The translations under genes were made by a program, and so were the position numbers. A stretch of DNA of 64,000 nucleotides from Suilimivivens sp964614185 (GTDB taxonomy: Bacteria; Bacillota; Clostridia; Lachnospirales; Lachnospiraceae): positions 1-64,000 of the forward strand of contig CAZTKJ010000001.1 of the NCBI GenBank assembly GCA_964614185.1. Direction: 5' to 3'. Under the pieces are notes generated by a model. That model was not told where the DNA came from. It did no database searches and worked only from the letters and a program-made list of their open reading frames with translations. Shown here piece by piece: positions 52,496-62,061 of this stretch (its first letter is position 1; each line of letters starts with the position of its first letter).

Positions 52496-53628
52496 TTCTC
52501 ATCCTCCTGTTCAAGCATACTGGGAATCAGCTCATCAGTATAAATACTTTTGATCCCATTATTAAGAAATCCTTTTGCATTTTCTAAATCATTTACCGTA
52601 TGAACAAGCACAGTTATACCATATGCATCTGCTATCTCTAATATTTTCGGTGTTGCCAGTCTTGCCCTCATAGTAATGTATCTGATATTATTATTTTTAC
52701 AAAATCTACAATAAGAAGGAAACGCCTCTTCTTCTCCTCCCCATGTCTGATATAAAGTATATATGATTGTCGGAAAATCATAAACTTCTTTTACAATATC
52801 AAGCATTTCATCATTATATATTTGAACAATAATTCTCTCTAATAGATCCTCACTTCCTGTTGAACGCACTGTATCCAAAATCAACGTAAACTGCTCCAAA
52901 GCTTTTTCGTCACGGTACTTAGTATCCGTAACAATATAAATGTCTTCATGCTCTTTCATCAGTAATAATACATCTTCCAATGTAAGAGGCGTATACTTCC
53001 CCAAAATTGGTGTTTTCTTAAATATGACTTCGGTAGGAACATGTTCCTCATCAATTCCTTCCTGATATCCGGCGCTCCAATCATGCCTACAAACCATCTT
53101 CCCATCTGATGTCAAATTAAAATCAACTTCAAATACTCTGTGTCCAAGTTCATAATTCACTTCAAATGCTTCCTTACAATTGGTATATGTAAGTCCGTCA
53201 ATAGCTCCCATTGCATGTGCAATAGGATAAGATACAAAATCTGCATTTACAGGAGACTCTTTAAAATTTGTAAGCAAAATTCCAATAGCGATGGCTATTA
53301 TCCCGTATACCCCCCCCCTCAAAATTGTGTTCATATTAGCATAAAAAAGTTTCATGGTACCCAGCCTGCATTTATAGCTTCCTACTTTTATATTCCATCT
53401 GAGCCTTAAAATCTTCTTCGCATTTAAAATGGCGTACAGACTAAGTAAAACAATTATTGATACCCCAACCAAAAGTTCCTTTAGCAGTCTCCGACTTCCC
53501 CAAAAAAGCACCTTGATATCCGCGGGCAAAAGAAACAATGAGTCTTCATTTATCCAATAAATAATCCATGTCCAAATAAAGCTATATATAATACAGATGA
53601 TTCCTGTTTTCAGTGTTATTCTCTTCAT
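52486..53628 (-). CDS. Glycerophosphodiester phosphodiesterase (GDPD) with membrane anchor
   Basis: About 380 aa. Three N-terminal membrane helices to residue ~130, then the TIM-barrel GDPD domain: AHAMGAIDG (in place of the usual AHRG), VFEVDFNLTSDGKMVCRHDW with the Glu/Asp/His metal and acid ligands, VTDTKYR, and ITMRARLATPKILEIADAYGITVLVHTVND. It hydrolyses glycerophosphodiesters, so it may trim phosphoglycerol from the polymer or recycle lipid headgroups. A run of nine G (coding strand; 53310-53318) lies in the codons of ILRGGVYG between helices. ATG 53628 is preceded by GGAGG; an in-frame ATG at 53652 is less likely. Confidence 0.88.
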   Translation of the reverse strand: MKRITLKTGIICIIYSFIWTWIIYWINEDSLFLLPADIKVLFWGSRRLLKELLVGVSIIVLLSLYAILNAKKILRLRWNIKVGSYKCRLGTMKLFYANMNTILRGGVYGIIAIAIGILLTNFKESPVNADFVSYPIAHAMGAIDGLTYTNCKEAFEVNYELGHRVFEVDFNLTSDGKMVCRHDWSAGYQEGIDEEHVPTEVIFKKTPILGKYTPLTLEDVLLLMKEHEDIYIVTDTKYRDEKALEQFTLILDTVRSTGSEDLLERIIVQIYNDEMLDIVKEVYDFPTIIYTLYQTWGGEEEAFPSYCRFCKNNNIRYITMRARLATPKILEIADAYGITVLVHTVNDLENAKGFLNNGIKSIYTDELIPSMLEQEDEKCR

Positions 53629-53669
53629 TTTTTCCTCCATATAAAATCCCATATAGAATCACCTTATCC

Positions 53670-55484
53670 TTAAAACCCAACATGATTGCTTTCTACTGTA
53701 ATTTTATGAAACAGGAAATTACCTTGATTATCTGTATATTTACAAACATTGATTTTATATTTATCTGACAGCCTTTCTGCAAAAAAACCTTCATTATAAC
53801 TTTTTGCTATAATGTTAATTTGTATATCATCTCTTAAATAACTATCCAACATTTCCAGTTTATTTTTATCTAAATCACCATTAGTACTATATAATATATC
53901 CGTTTTTACGGCATTCCCTGTTAAATAAATAAATGCCGGTATAAGCCCAGGCTCTGCAAATATATATATATCTTCACATCCGCACTTTTGCCTTTCTAAG
54001 GCTTCCTCAGCCAACAGGTTGATTTCTACAGAATATGCCGAAACTCCTTTTGTTTTCTTTAATATATTTTGAAATGCAATATGGTCATGTACATTAAGAA
54101 TTAACAATACTACTATGGCTACTGCCATAGCTATCTTCAAGTTCTTAGCCGATTTTACTTCCAATACATTTATCATACATTCTATTTCGCTAAACAAAAT
54201 AGCTGGCATTATAAAAAGTACTGGTATAAAATGCTGAGGCTGCATTCTTGCTATAAAGGGTAAAGATACAATATAATAGCATACAAAAAAGCTATTAAGT
54301 ATATTAATTTTTCTTATATCTGTCTGACCTTTTTGGAAAAGCACCCACCACAAATAAAAAATTATCTGAACAAAAATGAAAATGCCAAGCATGGAAAGAG
54401 GTGCAGCCGAAGATATCTCTCCATTTATCATTTGTTCACATTTAAAATTTGATGCAGCTTGATAAAAATAATGGAAAAAGAGCAATACCCTTTCTTTTAT
54501 TCCCACATTTTTCCCTATTACATTCAATCCATTTGCTAAAAGTTTTTCTTTTATCAGTGGAAAGAAAAGCATTGCAACTACCAAAGCTCCTACTATACTT
54601 ATTATAAATCCTACTGTATAATACTTTTTTAAGAACTTTCCCTTTTCCTTCTCACATAAAAAGAAATATGTTGGGATTCCTGCTGCTACTGTAAACAATG
54701 TGATACAAAAAATCAAGATAGCAAATGTATTTTTCCCTTTTCCCAATATATTCGTCAATAATGAATCTGCATATCCAAAAAAGTATAATGCACTACCGCT
54801 TATTAAACCCGTTATATATGAAATTTGAGGCCACATTCTGTACTTACGGCATCCTCTCCACAAGACAAACATAAATACAGGCGCAAAAAACAAAAAGCAA
54901 AAATAATCATAAAAGGCCATTCCCAAGCAAAAACCTGTTAAAAAGCTATATTTATCAATCTTCTTTCTTTGGGTATTGTCACTAATCACATGAAGATGGC
55001 TAAGTAAAATATAAATTGCAAGCAAAAAGAATATTGCTCCCGGAAGCATGATATCATACTGTGTTCTTGTAAGCGTTACCGCATAAATCATTCCGCTTAA
55101 TATAATTGCTCCGGCAATAGCTGCTTTCTCTGACGATATTGTGCATATAATTTTATATACAAAAAATACTGCTATAATATAATAGATAAGATATGGTATT
55201 CTAAGTGTTGCTACACTTGCCTGAAGCAAAGACAACACTATTATCTGTAAAAACATGGAAGTCGTACCATGATATACTGAACCAAGCAGTGGCAATCCTA
55301 CATGAGACATTGTTGTTTCCTGATTACCCATTTCTGGATAAACTACTAAAGCTGCCAAATAATCTGTAATAGCACTGTCGAAATATACTCCTGGCAAATC
55401 TATATTTATAAGTCCTACAGACAAAACAATAATTGCAATAAGAACTAAAATCACCATATCTCTGTTTTTTTGATGTTTTTTCAT
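53670..55484 (-). CDS. Polytopic membrane protein, probable GT-C glycosyltransferase
   Basis: 604 aa, about 12 membrane helices and a soluble C-terminal domain over ~490-600. The first outer loop has GVYFDSAITDYLAAL with two acidic residues as in GT39/GT83-like enzymes; LTRTQYDIMLPGAI follows. A role in moving a polyprenyl-linked sugar to the glycan outside is inferred from topology. It starts two bases after the GT2 gene ends. Confidence 0.7.
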   Translation of the reverse strand: MKKHQKNRDMVILVLIAIIVLSVGLINIDLPGVYFDSAITDYLAALVVYPEMGNQETTMSHVGLPLLGSVYHGTTSMFLQIIVLSLLQASVATLRIPYLIYYIIAVFFVYKIICTISSEKAAIAGAIILSGMIYAVTLTRTQYDIMLPGAIFFLLAIYILLSHLHVISDNTQRKKIDKYSFLTGFCLGMAFYDYFCFLFFAPVFMFVLWRGCRKYRMWPQISYITGLISGSALYFFGYADSLLTNILGKGKNTFAILIFCITLFTVAAGIPTYFFLCEKEKGKFLKKYYTVGFIISIVGALVVAMLFFPLIKEKLLANGLNVIGKNVGIKERVLLFFHYFYQAASNFKCEQMINGEISSAAPLSMLGIFIFVQIIFYLWWVLFQKGQTDIRKINILNSFFVCYYIVSLPFIARMQPQHFIPVLFIMPAILFSEIECMINVLEVKSAKNLKIAMAVAIVVLLILNVHDHIAFQNILKKTKGVSAYSVEINLLAEEALERQKCGCEDIYIFAEPGLIPAFIYLTGNAVKTDILYSTNGDLDKNKLEMLDSYLRDDIQINIIAKSYNEGFFAERLSDKYKINVCKYTDNQGNFLFHKITVESNHVGF

Positions 55485-55486
55485 AG

Positions 55487-56392
55487 TTATTCCTTCCGTT
55501 TTCCTGAGATTCCCCTAAAAAAGGCACTGATTCCCTTTATCACTTCTCTTACCATACTATATCTCCCCTGCAGACTCCATATTACTATCCAAGCTAACCG
55601 ATTAAGCAAAAAATAGGTAAAAAATGCATAAAACCTTTTCCCCATATGCATCCGGCTGCACATTAGCCAGTTTCGTGTAATATAATAGGCATTTGCAGGT
55701 CTTTCATTTCCCTTGGTAGAACCGTTTACTTTATGATAAACCACTGCTTCCGGACAATACCAGACATTTACATCATTTTCCTGTGCTCTCAGGCTGTATT
55801 CAGTATCTTCATAATACAGAAAAAATCTTTCATCCAAAAGTCCAATCCTGTCTGTAATTTCTTTAGAAAGAAATAAACAGCAGCCATTTGCAAATCCACA
55901 TACCCCACTTTTATCAAACTGTCCCTCGTCCTTCTGGTTTATTCCTCTCTGTCTCGGCTTTTTAATGAAGTGCGTAAATTCACCTCCGGCACACCAGATC
56001 GTATCAGGTCTGTCTGCATATAATACCTTGGGAACTACAATGCTTTTTTTCTCTTTTTGAACTTCCCACATTTTTGCAATGGTATCGGGTTTGATCTCTG
56101 TATCATTATTCAATAATAAAAAGTAATTAATGCCATTCTCTATAGACCATTTGATTCCTTCATTATTGGCTTTGGAAAATCCATAATTTTGATTCAGTTC
56201 TATAATAAAAACCTGTTCATTTCCTCCCCAGTATTCTTTCAAGTCCGTCAATGAATTATCTGTAGAAGCATTGTCTACTACTACTATCTGCAGATGGTCT
56301 TTTATAGTACTGTTCAAAATAGAACAGATACATTTATTATTATAATCCTTACCGTTATAATTCACTAATATAATGCTTATTTTTTCTTCCAT
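55487..56392 (-). CDS. GT2 glycosyltransferase, rhamnosyltransferase-like
   Basis: 301 aa. GT-A motifs ISIILVNYNGKDYNNKCICSIL, VVDNASTDNS, LLLNNDTEIKPD (metal-binding region) and the late ERFFLYYEDTEYSLRA (the acid residues of the catalytic half) match WbbL-like rhamnosyltransferases. Specificity is inferred only. The start overlaps the preceding GT4 gene by 16 bases, giving coupled translation. Confidence 0.9.
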   Translation of the reverse strand: MEEKISIILVNYNGKDYNNKCICSILNSTIKDHLQIVVVDNASTDNSLTDLKEYWGGNEQVFIIELNQNYGFSKANNEGIKWSIENGINYFLLLNNDTEIKPDTIAKMWEVQKEKKSIVVPKVLYADRPDTIWCAGGEFTHFIKKPRQRGINQKDEGQFDKSGVCGFANGCCLFLSKEITDRIGLLDERFFLYYEDTEYSLRAQENDVNVWYCPEAVVYHKVNGSTKGNERPANAYYITRNWLMCSRMHMGKRFYAFFTYFLLNRLAWIVIWSLQGRYSMVREVIKGISAFFRGISGKRKE

Positions 56393-57492
56393 ATAGGTTC
56401 CTTTAGAGTCTGCAAATATTGCATGGAAATAATTTCAGGTGCGTATACTTTAAAATCCATATCTTGGGGTTCATAGTTCTGCTGAATTTTATTGATCCAC
56501 TCATTCTCATTATACGGATCATCTACATAAACAGCCTTTCCCTGTGTAACCTCCGGAATTGAGGTACATCGTGTAGTTACCACCCTGCTTCCAAAAAGCA
56601 TAGCTTCTACAGGAGGCATTCCAAATCCCTCGAAAATACTCGGAAATAAAAACGTATGGCAGTTTTGATACAGCGCATTCCTCTCCTCGTTACTGACAAA
56701 GCCTGTTAAAATAATATTTTTTTCAATCTGTTTTTCTCTGATAAGCTTCTGTAGTTCCGCTGCTGCACTGCCGTTTACACCGCTTATCACCAGTTTATCA
56801 GGAAGTTCCTTGTAATCATGGACTATCTTATCCATCATCTTTATTAATGTAAGCAGATTTTTGTGTGGAATCATTTGACTTACAGTATAAAAAAATTCCC
56901 CCTGCACAATATTGTATTTATGATGCAGCAGGTCAAATTCTGTCACTTCTTCTTTTTTTATTAAAATGGGATTGTAAATAACGCGAATATCTTTTCTATG
57001 ATACTTCTTCTCTATGTCGGACTTAACCCAGTTTGATATGGTCAAAATCCGCTCTGCCATAAGTGCATCCATTCTCCAGCATATTCTGGAATACACAATT
57101 TCATGAAATGGATGGTACTTCGGATAGTGATATGCCTGCAAATCATGAATCACACAGGTATATTGAATTCCTCCGTTAAGCCATGGTTTACAGTATACCG
57201 GTTCAAAGCATTTTTTAAATCCATTCTTACGAAGAAATTTATTCTGATGCAGATTCTGCCAGATAATGCGCTTTGCTATGTTCTCTGAAACAACATCTGC
57301 CGTCAAAAGATGGTATCTGCTGTCTTTTTCATATTTCCTAAAAGTACATTCATTATCTTTTGAAACCAACAGCGTAAAATCAAAATCTTCTTTCAGCTCC
57401 ATAAAACCATCCAAAAGATTCCTGATATAAGATTCTGTTCCTCCTACTTTTCCCGGACGGAGCCATAGAAGGTCAATTGCTATTTTTTCCAT
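56377..57492 (-). CDS. GT4 glycosyltransferase, mannosyltransferase-like
   Basis: 371 aa, GT-B fold. DLLWLRPGKVGGTESYIRNLLDGF (acceptor domain), CVIHDLQAYHYPKYHPFHEIVYSR, TVSQMIPHKNLLTLIKMM, VISGVNGSAA, and PSIFEGFGMPPVEAMLFGSRVVTTRCTSIPEVT (EX7E) are the standard motifs. It resembles mannosyltransferases such as WbdA-like and PimB-like ones only at fold level. Confidence 0.9.
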   Translation of the reverse strand: MEKIAIDLLWLRPGKVGGTESYIRNLLDGFMELKEDFDFTLLVSKDNECTFRKYEKDSRYHLLTADVVSENIAKRIIWQNLHQNKFLRKNGFKKCFEPVYCKPWLNGGIQYTCVIHDLQAYHYPKYHPFHEIVYSRICWRMDALMAERILTISNWVKSDIEKKYHRKDIRVIYNPILIKKEEVTEFDLLHHKYNIVQGEFFYTVSQMIPHKNLLTLIKMMDKIVHDYKELPDKLVISGVNGSAAAELQKLIREKQIEKNIILTGFVSNEERNALYQNCHTFLFPSIFEGFGMPPVEAMLFGSRVVTTRCTSIPEVTQGKAVYVDDPYNENEWINKIQQNYEPQDMDFKVYAPEIISMQYLQTLKEPIWKKK

Positions 57493-57525
57493 AATCCACT
57501 CATTTCTTAAACAATACTTCTTACA

Positions 57526-57903
57526 TTACTTATCCTCTTTCGGAAAAGCTTTTGTTTCTTCTAACTCCCTTATCCGCTTTTCCATCATGCTGATTTCCTG
57601 AATCAGTGTTCTGATCTTAAGCATCTGCCTTGAAACAATTGATGTCAAAGTCATTAATATGGCAATAATAAAAGCAATGCATAGCACATATAGCCCGTTC
57701 ATATTGCTTTCTATGCCAAGTGTTCTGACAAAAACAACTAATATTTCCGGGCAAAAAATCATTACTCCCATTACAACTCCTGCTGCCAGCCAAAGTAATG
57801 TATATTTTAATTCCAGCATTCTCTTTTTTAAATAGTATAAAATCAAAACAAAATAACAGATTACTGCTATTGAGAGTGTAATACGCAATGTAAGCGGGAT
57901 CAT
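57526..57903 (-). CDS. DUF2304-domain membrane protein
   Basis: 125 aa, three membrane helices with the family pattern LYYLKKRMLELKYTLLWLAAGVVMGVMIFCPEIL and a C-terminal coiled coil (SMMEKRIRELEETKAFP). DUF2304 proteins nearly always follow a GT2 gene, as here (4-base overlap with 57900-58610), and are thought to help the polyprenyl-phosphate sugar pathway, perhaps as its flippase. Confidence 0.9.
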   Translation of the reverse strand: MIPLTLRITLSIAVICYFVLILYYLKKRMLELKYTLLWLAAGVVMGVMIFCPEILVVFVRTLGIESNMNGLYVLCIAFIIAILMTLTSIVSRQMLKIRTLIQEISMMEKRIRELEETKAFPKEDK

Positions 57904-58610
57904 TTCTGCCTCCTGACTCCAAAGCTGAGTCTTCTGATCAGCATGGCTAAAGTAACTTTAATCATATAGTACACAGACTTTTTTAGGGTAATTGAACTCT
58001 CTCCTTTTTCTCTTTGCCTCATTACCACCGGATACTCTCGTATTTTTCCTCCGTAGACCGCCGCGATGACCATTGCTTCCGGTTCCGGATAATCTGATGG
58101 GTAATCTTCCGCAAATATTTTAATAAACCGTCTGTTTACTACTCGATATCCACTGGTAATATCCTTTACTCTTACCCCTGTTAAAATCCATGCAAGAGCA
58201 CTTAAAAATTTAATACCTACTCTTCTTAGCTGAGATGACTGAAAACCTTCTTTCTCTACAAACCTGGAACCAATAACTACATCTGCCTGCTCTTTTTTCA
58301 TCAATTGGAGCATTCCTTCTAAAAATGCCACATCATGCTGCCCGTCTCCATCGATCTGCACTGCCATATCATAACCATTATCTCTGGCATAGCAATATCC
58401 TGTCTGCACAGCACCACCAATACCCATATTGATAGGAAGATTCAGTACCTGATATCTATTTTTCAGACAGATTTCTTCTGTATTATCCTCAGAACCGTCA
58501 TTCACAATAATATAATCATATTGAGGATAATTATTTATCAAATTGTTTACTACTTTTTCGATATTCTCGGCCTCATTATATGCCGGAATAATAATTAAAC
58601 ATTTTGTCAT
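57900..58610 (-). CDS. GT2 polyprenyl-phosphate glycosyltransferase (DPM1-like)
   Basis: 236 aa without C-terminal helices, the DPM1 short form. Motifs IIPAYNEAENIEKVV, NDGSEDNTEEI, QIDGDGQHD (the DxD), and VVIGSRFVEKEGF. It should charge polyprenyl phosphate with a hexose for later transfer outside the membrane. With the DUF2304 protein it forms the second lipid-sugar module of the cluster besides 24318-25268/GtrA. Confidence 0.92.
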   Translation of the reverse strand: MTKCLIIIPAYNEAENIEKVVNNLINNYPQYDYIIVNDGSEDNTEEICLKNRYQVLNLPINMGIGGAVQTGYCYARDNGYDMAVQIDGDGQHDVAFLEGMLQLMKKEQADVVIGSRFVEKEGFQSSQLRRVGIKFLSALAWILTGVRVKDITSGYRVVNRRFIKIFAEDYPSDYPEPEAMVIAAVYGGKIREYPVVMRQREKGESSITLKKSVYYMIKVTLAMLIRRLSFGVRRQK

Positions 58611-58656
58611 TGTTCACACTCTTACTCTAATTTTTACTTTTGCATATTCCTTCCAA

Positions 58657-58685
58657 AGTATAACATTACTTTTCCCAAATGTATA
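58657..58685 (-). promoter_or_regulatory. Possible internal promoter before the GT2/DUF2304 pair
   Basis: TATACT (58657-58662) lies 17 bases after TATACA (58680-58685, 4 of 6) on the minus strand, in the 93-base gap between the acyltransferase and the GT2 gene. Confidence 0.35.
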
Positions 58686-58703
58686 TAATACATTCTTTAT
58701 CCG

Positions 58704-59762
58704 TTATGATTTACTTCTTTTTAAACGTCCACCAGATAAGATATGAAATAACTTGGGAGCAAGCTGAATCATCAGCTTACCTATCAGAACTGAAATCAGA
58801 ATTCCTCCCACACCTGATATAATATAATTTGTCAATGCCATTATATCATTCTCCGGTAATAAAGCAGCTATTCCCTTTTTAATAGTATCTACAATTAAAG
58901 GATGTACGGAATATATAAAGAAACTCATTTTCATCCATTCATACACTGCAGTTAGCCTTAATATATCAAATGCAAACCACAAAGATATTACATTCAACAA
59001 TAATAAAAGATTTAATATATAATTACTAACTGTGACCTTTTGAGTAATAAATCCCAGATAAAATCTTATTGCTATTAATAACAATGAGACTACTAAGTAC
59101 CATTTTCCATTCTTACTTCTATTATAAAGTTTTTCTCGTTGATGCAGTGCAAAGTAAGCGCCCATCACCCAGTATACTAATGAATTAATTCTTATCCCAT
59201 ATGTTCCACCAGGGATTCTTTCAATCCAATAATTTATAATAAGTACTCCCAGTAAAAAAAGAATTCCAAAATGATTTTTTATCAAGTAATAGATAATAGG
59301 CGAAATTACTATAAATAGTATTAGCTGATACATAAACCAATAACTTTTATTATATATATGACCAAAAACTGCAGCAATAATCGTTATTCTATCTATCGGA
59401 ATTTCTTTCGTATCCATAAAAAAACTACTGAGTGGGATCTTGGTCAAAAGTACAAACAACATAAAATATATGGTATTCCACAATAAATAAGGTATCAGAA
59501 TGCTGAATGTGCGGTTTTTATACTTGTTCCATATTTTTTCTGTGCTATAATTTTGAAAAAATAAGATTGACGACATAAAGAAAAATGTTGGAACTGCAAG
59601 ATTACCAATTACCTTGGAAATAAAATTTTCAAAAAGTGGTATCATAAACCATTTCAGATGGTTATATCTTTCTATATTATAGCTATGTAAAAACACCACC
59701 ATAATACTCATAATACCGTTCACTACCAATATTTTGTTTTCAAAAAATTTACCTTTTTCCAT
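58704..59762 (-). CDS. Acyltransferase family 3 (O-acetyltransferase)
   Basis: 352 aa, ten predicted membrane helices. The conserved N-terminal stretch MSIMVVFLHSYNI has the family His, and FFMSSILFFQNY follows; the last helices end in APKLFHIL. It O-acylates sugars of the polymer outside or at the membrane. It is intact, unlike its relative at the end of the cluster (20022-21051), so the broken one may be redundant. Confidence 0.9.
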   Translation of the reverse strand: MEKGKFFENKILVVNGIMSIMVVFLHSYNIERYNHLKWFMIPLFENFISKVIGNLAVPTFFFMSSILFFQNYSTEKIWNKYKNRTFSILIPYLLWNTIYFMLFVLLTKIPLSSFFMDTKEIPIDRITIIAAVFGHIYNKSYWFMYQLILFIVISPIIYYLIKNHFGILFLLGVLIINYWIERIPGGTYGIRINSLVYWVMGAYFALHQREKLYNRSKNGKWYLVVSLLLIAIRFYLGFITQKVTVSNYILNLLLLLNVISLWFAFDILRLTAVYEWMKMSFFIYSVHPLIVDTIKKGIAALLPENDIMALTNYIISGVGGILISVLIGKLMIQLAPKLFHILSGGRLKRSKS

Positions 59763-59779
59763 GTATTTTCCAGTTCCCC

Positions 59780-61111
59780 TTATGATAGTTTTTGCTCCTT
59801 TTTATTTCTTCGATATATTACACAAGCCTCCCGCATTAATAAATATCCACTGCAATAAAAAATTCCCATTCCGTAAACTACATATCTTTGTAAGCCCATA
59901 AACAGCAAATTGACTGTGACAACCATACAAATAAGCACACATAAGGTCAGGCTCATTAATTCTACAACATTACTGTTTCCTTTCTTTCGATGTACCCAAA
60001 AGTTCATTCCCATTGCAGACAAATAAAGAAACAATGTCACAAGATGGCACAATAAATAAATTGGTTTTATCTGGAAAAATACAGATGCTATAAACGATGG
60101 GATCATCAATCGAACAGAGTGATATAAATATCTGTCAAAATGTCTTATCAGTACTTTTCCTCCCAGTTCCTGTGCAATACTTCTATAGTCTCTGGTTCTT
60201 TCTTCCGCATGAAAAGTATCATACTCGTCAACAGCCCGTAACACATATATCAGCATTCTGTCATAAACCAGATCCTGCCACATATAGAGACCGGGGGCAG
60301 CATATTCATATCTCTTTCCATCTTCATCCGCCAGCTGATACGTTCTCATAAAAATTTCCTGCATCATATCATCTTCAAATAAATCTACATCAGCCTCATC
60401 AGCCTCATAAAACCCCCTGGTCATAAGAACCGTATTAAATTGTGTAAATGTGTTTTGTATTTTCTCGCCAAGTGTCATTCCGAAAACTACTGTCAAAATC
60501 AGTAAACATACACATAATTCACCCACCGTCTTTTTTCCAAATCTTTTTATGGATATCCATAGCAGCAACAACAGGCAGACTGCCTGTAAAAGCAACAACT
60601 GGCTTCTTATACACCCAAGCAGAACCGCCACTGCCTCACATCCTAAAAACCATCGATAGTCCAGTGTCCATACTGCCTTGATTGCAGCAATAAAAAACAG
60701 ATAGAATATCGCATAAGTAATTCCCTCTGTCATAATCTGATGAGTAATCCCCACTTCCGGAAGATAAATAGAAAAAGGCAGCATACTTAAAAAGTAGAGA
60801 AGAATACTTTCTATTCCCCTTAGTTTAAACTGCTTTTTTAATAGCAGTACAAATAAAAAAGTACAAATAACAGCCAAAAGGCTCTGAATGATTACTGCCC
60901 CATGCAAAAAGTACTGTTCTCCCAGTATACCTCTTAAAAAAGCCAAAAAAGCGGGATATCCGGGCATTACCCCCTCTCTTCCTTTCGGTGATAAATAGGC
61001 GATAGTGTCATCCTCAATACTGATCCACTTTCCTGGCAGCATATAAAAGCAAAGTCCCGACAGCAGCATAATGCCATATGTTAAAATATCTTTATTTCGA
61101 ATTCTGTTCAC
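59780..61111 (-). CDS. Polytopic membrane protein, probable GT-C glycosyltransferase
   Basis: 443 aa, about 10 membrane helices. Acidic residues in the first outer loop (GKWISIEDDTIAYLSPKGREGVMPGYPAFLAFL) and a hydrophilic loop near ~220-300 (EADEADVDLFEDDMMQEIF) are as in ArnT-like enzymes. Specific family not recognised. It overlaps the deacetylase gene by 4 bases. Confidence 0.65.
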   Translation of the reverse strand: MNRIRNKDILTYGIMLLSGLCFYMLPGKWISIEDDTIAYLSPKGREGVMPGYPAFLAFLRGILGEQYFLHGAVIIQSLLAVICTFLFVLLLKKQFKLRGIESILLYFLSMLPFSIYLPEVGITHQIMTEGITYAIFYLFFIAAIKAVWTLDYRWFLGCEAVAVLLGCIRSQLLLLQAVCLLLLLWISIKRFGKKTVGELCVCLLILTVVFGMTLGEKIQNTFTQFNTVLMTRGFYEADEADVDLFEDDMMQEIFMRTYQLADEDGKRYEYAAPGLYMWQDLVYDRMLIYVLRAVDEYDTFHAEERTRDYRSIAQELGGKVLIRHFDRYLYHSVRLMIPSFIASVFFQIKPIYLLCHLVTLFLYLSAMGMNFWVHRKKGNSNVVELMSLTLCVLICMVVTVNLLFMGLQRYVVYGMGIFYCSGYLLMREACVIYRRNKKEQKLS

Positions 61112-62061
61112 TTTCTCCCACCCTGTTTTTCTTGATAATACTGTTCCAATGTCTTTCCTCGATATCCTAAAGCTGCTGCCTTATCAAAAATCTCCTCTAT
61201 CATACAATACAACCTCTCAATAGACTCCTTTGTCTGAAAGGTCGGACTCCCTCCCGGCATCAGTTCAGAAGAATGAATCATAAACATTGCATAATCACTT
61301 TTTTCAGCAAATGTTGTATCTAATAATTTTAAATTTCCTTTATTTGACAACAGATTATCGGGACGGAGCCACTGATAGCGCCCCATCACTCTTTTCCTGC
61401 ACTCAGAAAGAAAACTGTGCAGATTATATACCAATCCCGGTTGGAAACAATAAATCTTTCGAACTGTAAGAGGTACTTCTAAAAGATTTGTACCGATATA
61501 ATAAGGGATTTCAGATGCATCTGAGTAGTCGCTTCCCGGACATCCTGTTGCTCCTGTGTGCTTTGTCCAATCAAAATGGGGAGTAACGGAACAGTCCACC
61601 GTATACCCATATTTCTCAAGAAGCGTAAAGTAATAATCATCCATAGTCCACCTTCCACTTCGATGGGATTTTGGTTTTTTCTCAAACCGGTTTTCCAAAA
61701 GTTCTGTCATTGTCTTGATTTTTTCTTCCATAATTTCTTTTGGATATTCTATTAAATAATCCCTATGATCATTTTTTCTCTCTAATGGATATTCCGGAGG
61801 GGTATGCCATGCATGAAGGTGCATGCCAATTTCGCAAAGACCGTCTTTCTGTTTTTCTTTCATATAGCTGACAAAAAAATCATCCATTGCCATTTCATAA
61901 TTGGTAAGCCATACCGGTTTAAACTGATATCTTTCACATAACTGTTGAAAACGCGGCAAAAATCTGGCATTTTCTGTAGTAATCCCCTGTGATAAATCCC
62001 ATTGATTATCTGCCTCTGTATCAATTGTGATCAAAAACGTCTTTTCACTATTTGTTGTCAT
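61108..62061 (-). CDS. Polysaccharide deacetylase-like (CE4-fold) protein
   Basis: 317 aa, no signal peptide. FLITIDTEADNQWD has the catalytic and metal Asp, EIGMHLHAWHTPP the His pair, and SHRSGRWTMDDYY the Arg/Trp motif of NodB-like enzymes. The lack of an export signal points to de-N-acetylation of a sugar or lipid-linked intermediate inside the cell. It overlaps both neighbours (14 bases with the GT4 gene, 4 with the membrane protein). Confidence 0.85.
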   Translation of the reverse strand: MTTNSEKTFLITIDTEADNQWDLSQGITTENARFLPRFQQLCERYQFKPVWLTNYEMAMDDFFVSYMKEKQKDGLCEIGMHLHAWHTPPEYPLERKNDHRDYLIEYPKEIMEEKIKTMTELLENRFEKKPKSHRSGRWTMDDYYFTLLEKYGYTVDCSVTPHFDWTKHTGATGCPGSDYSDASEIPYYIGTNLLEVPLTVRKIYCFQPGLVYNLHSFLSECRKRVMGRYQWLRPDNLLSNKGNLKLLDTTFAEKSDYAMFMIHSSELMPGGSPTFQTKESIERLYCMIEEIFDKAAALGYRGKTLEQYYQEKQGGRK

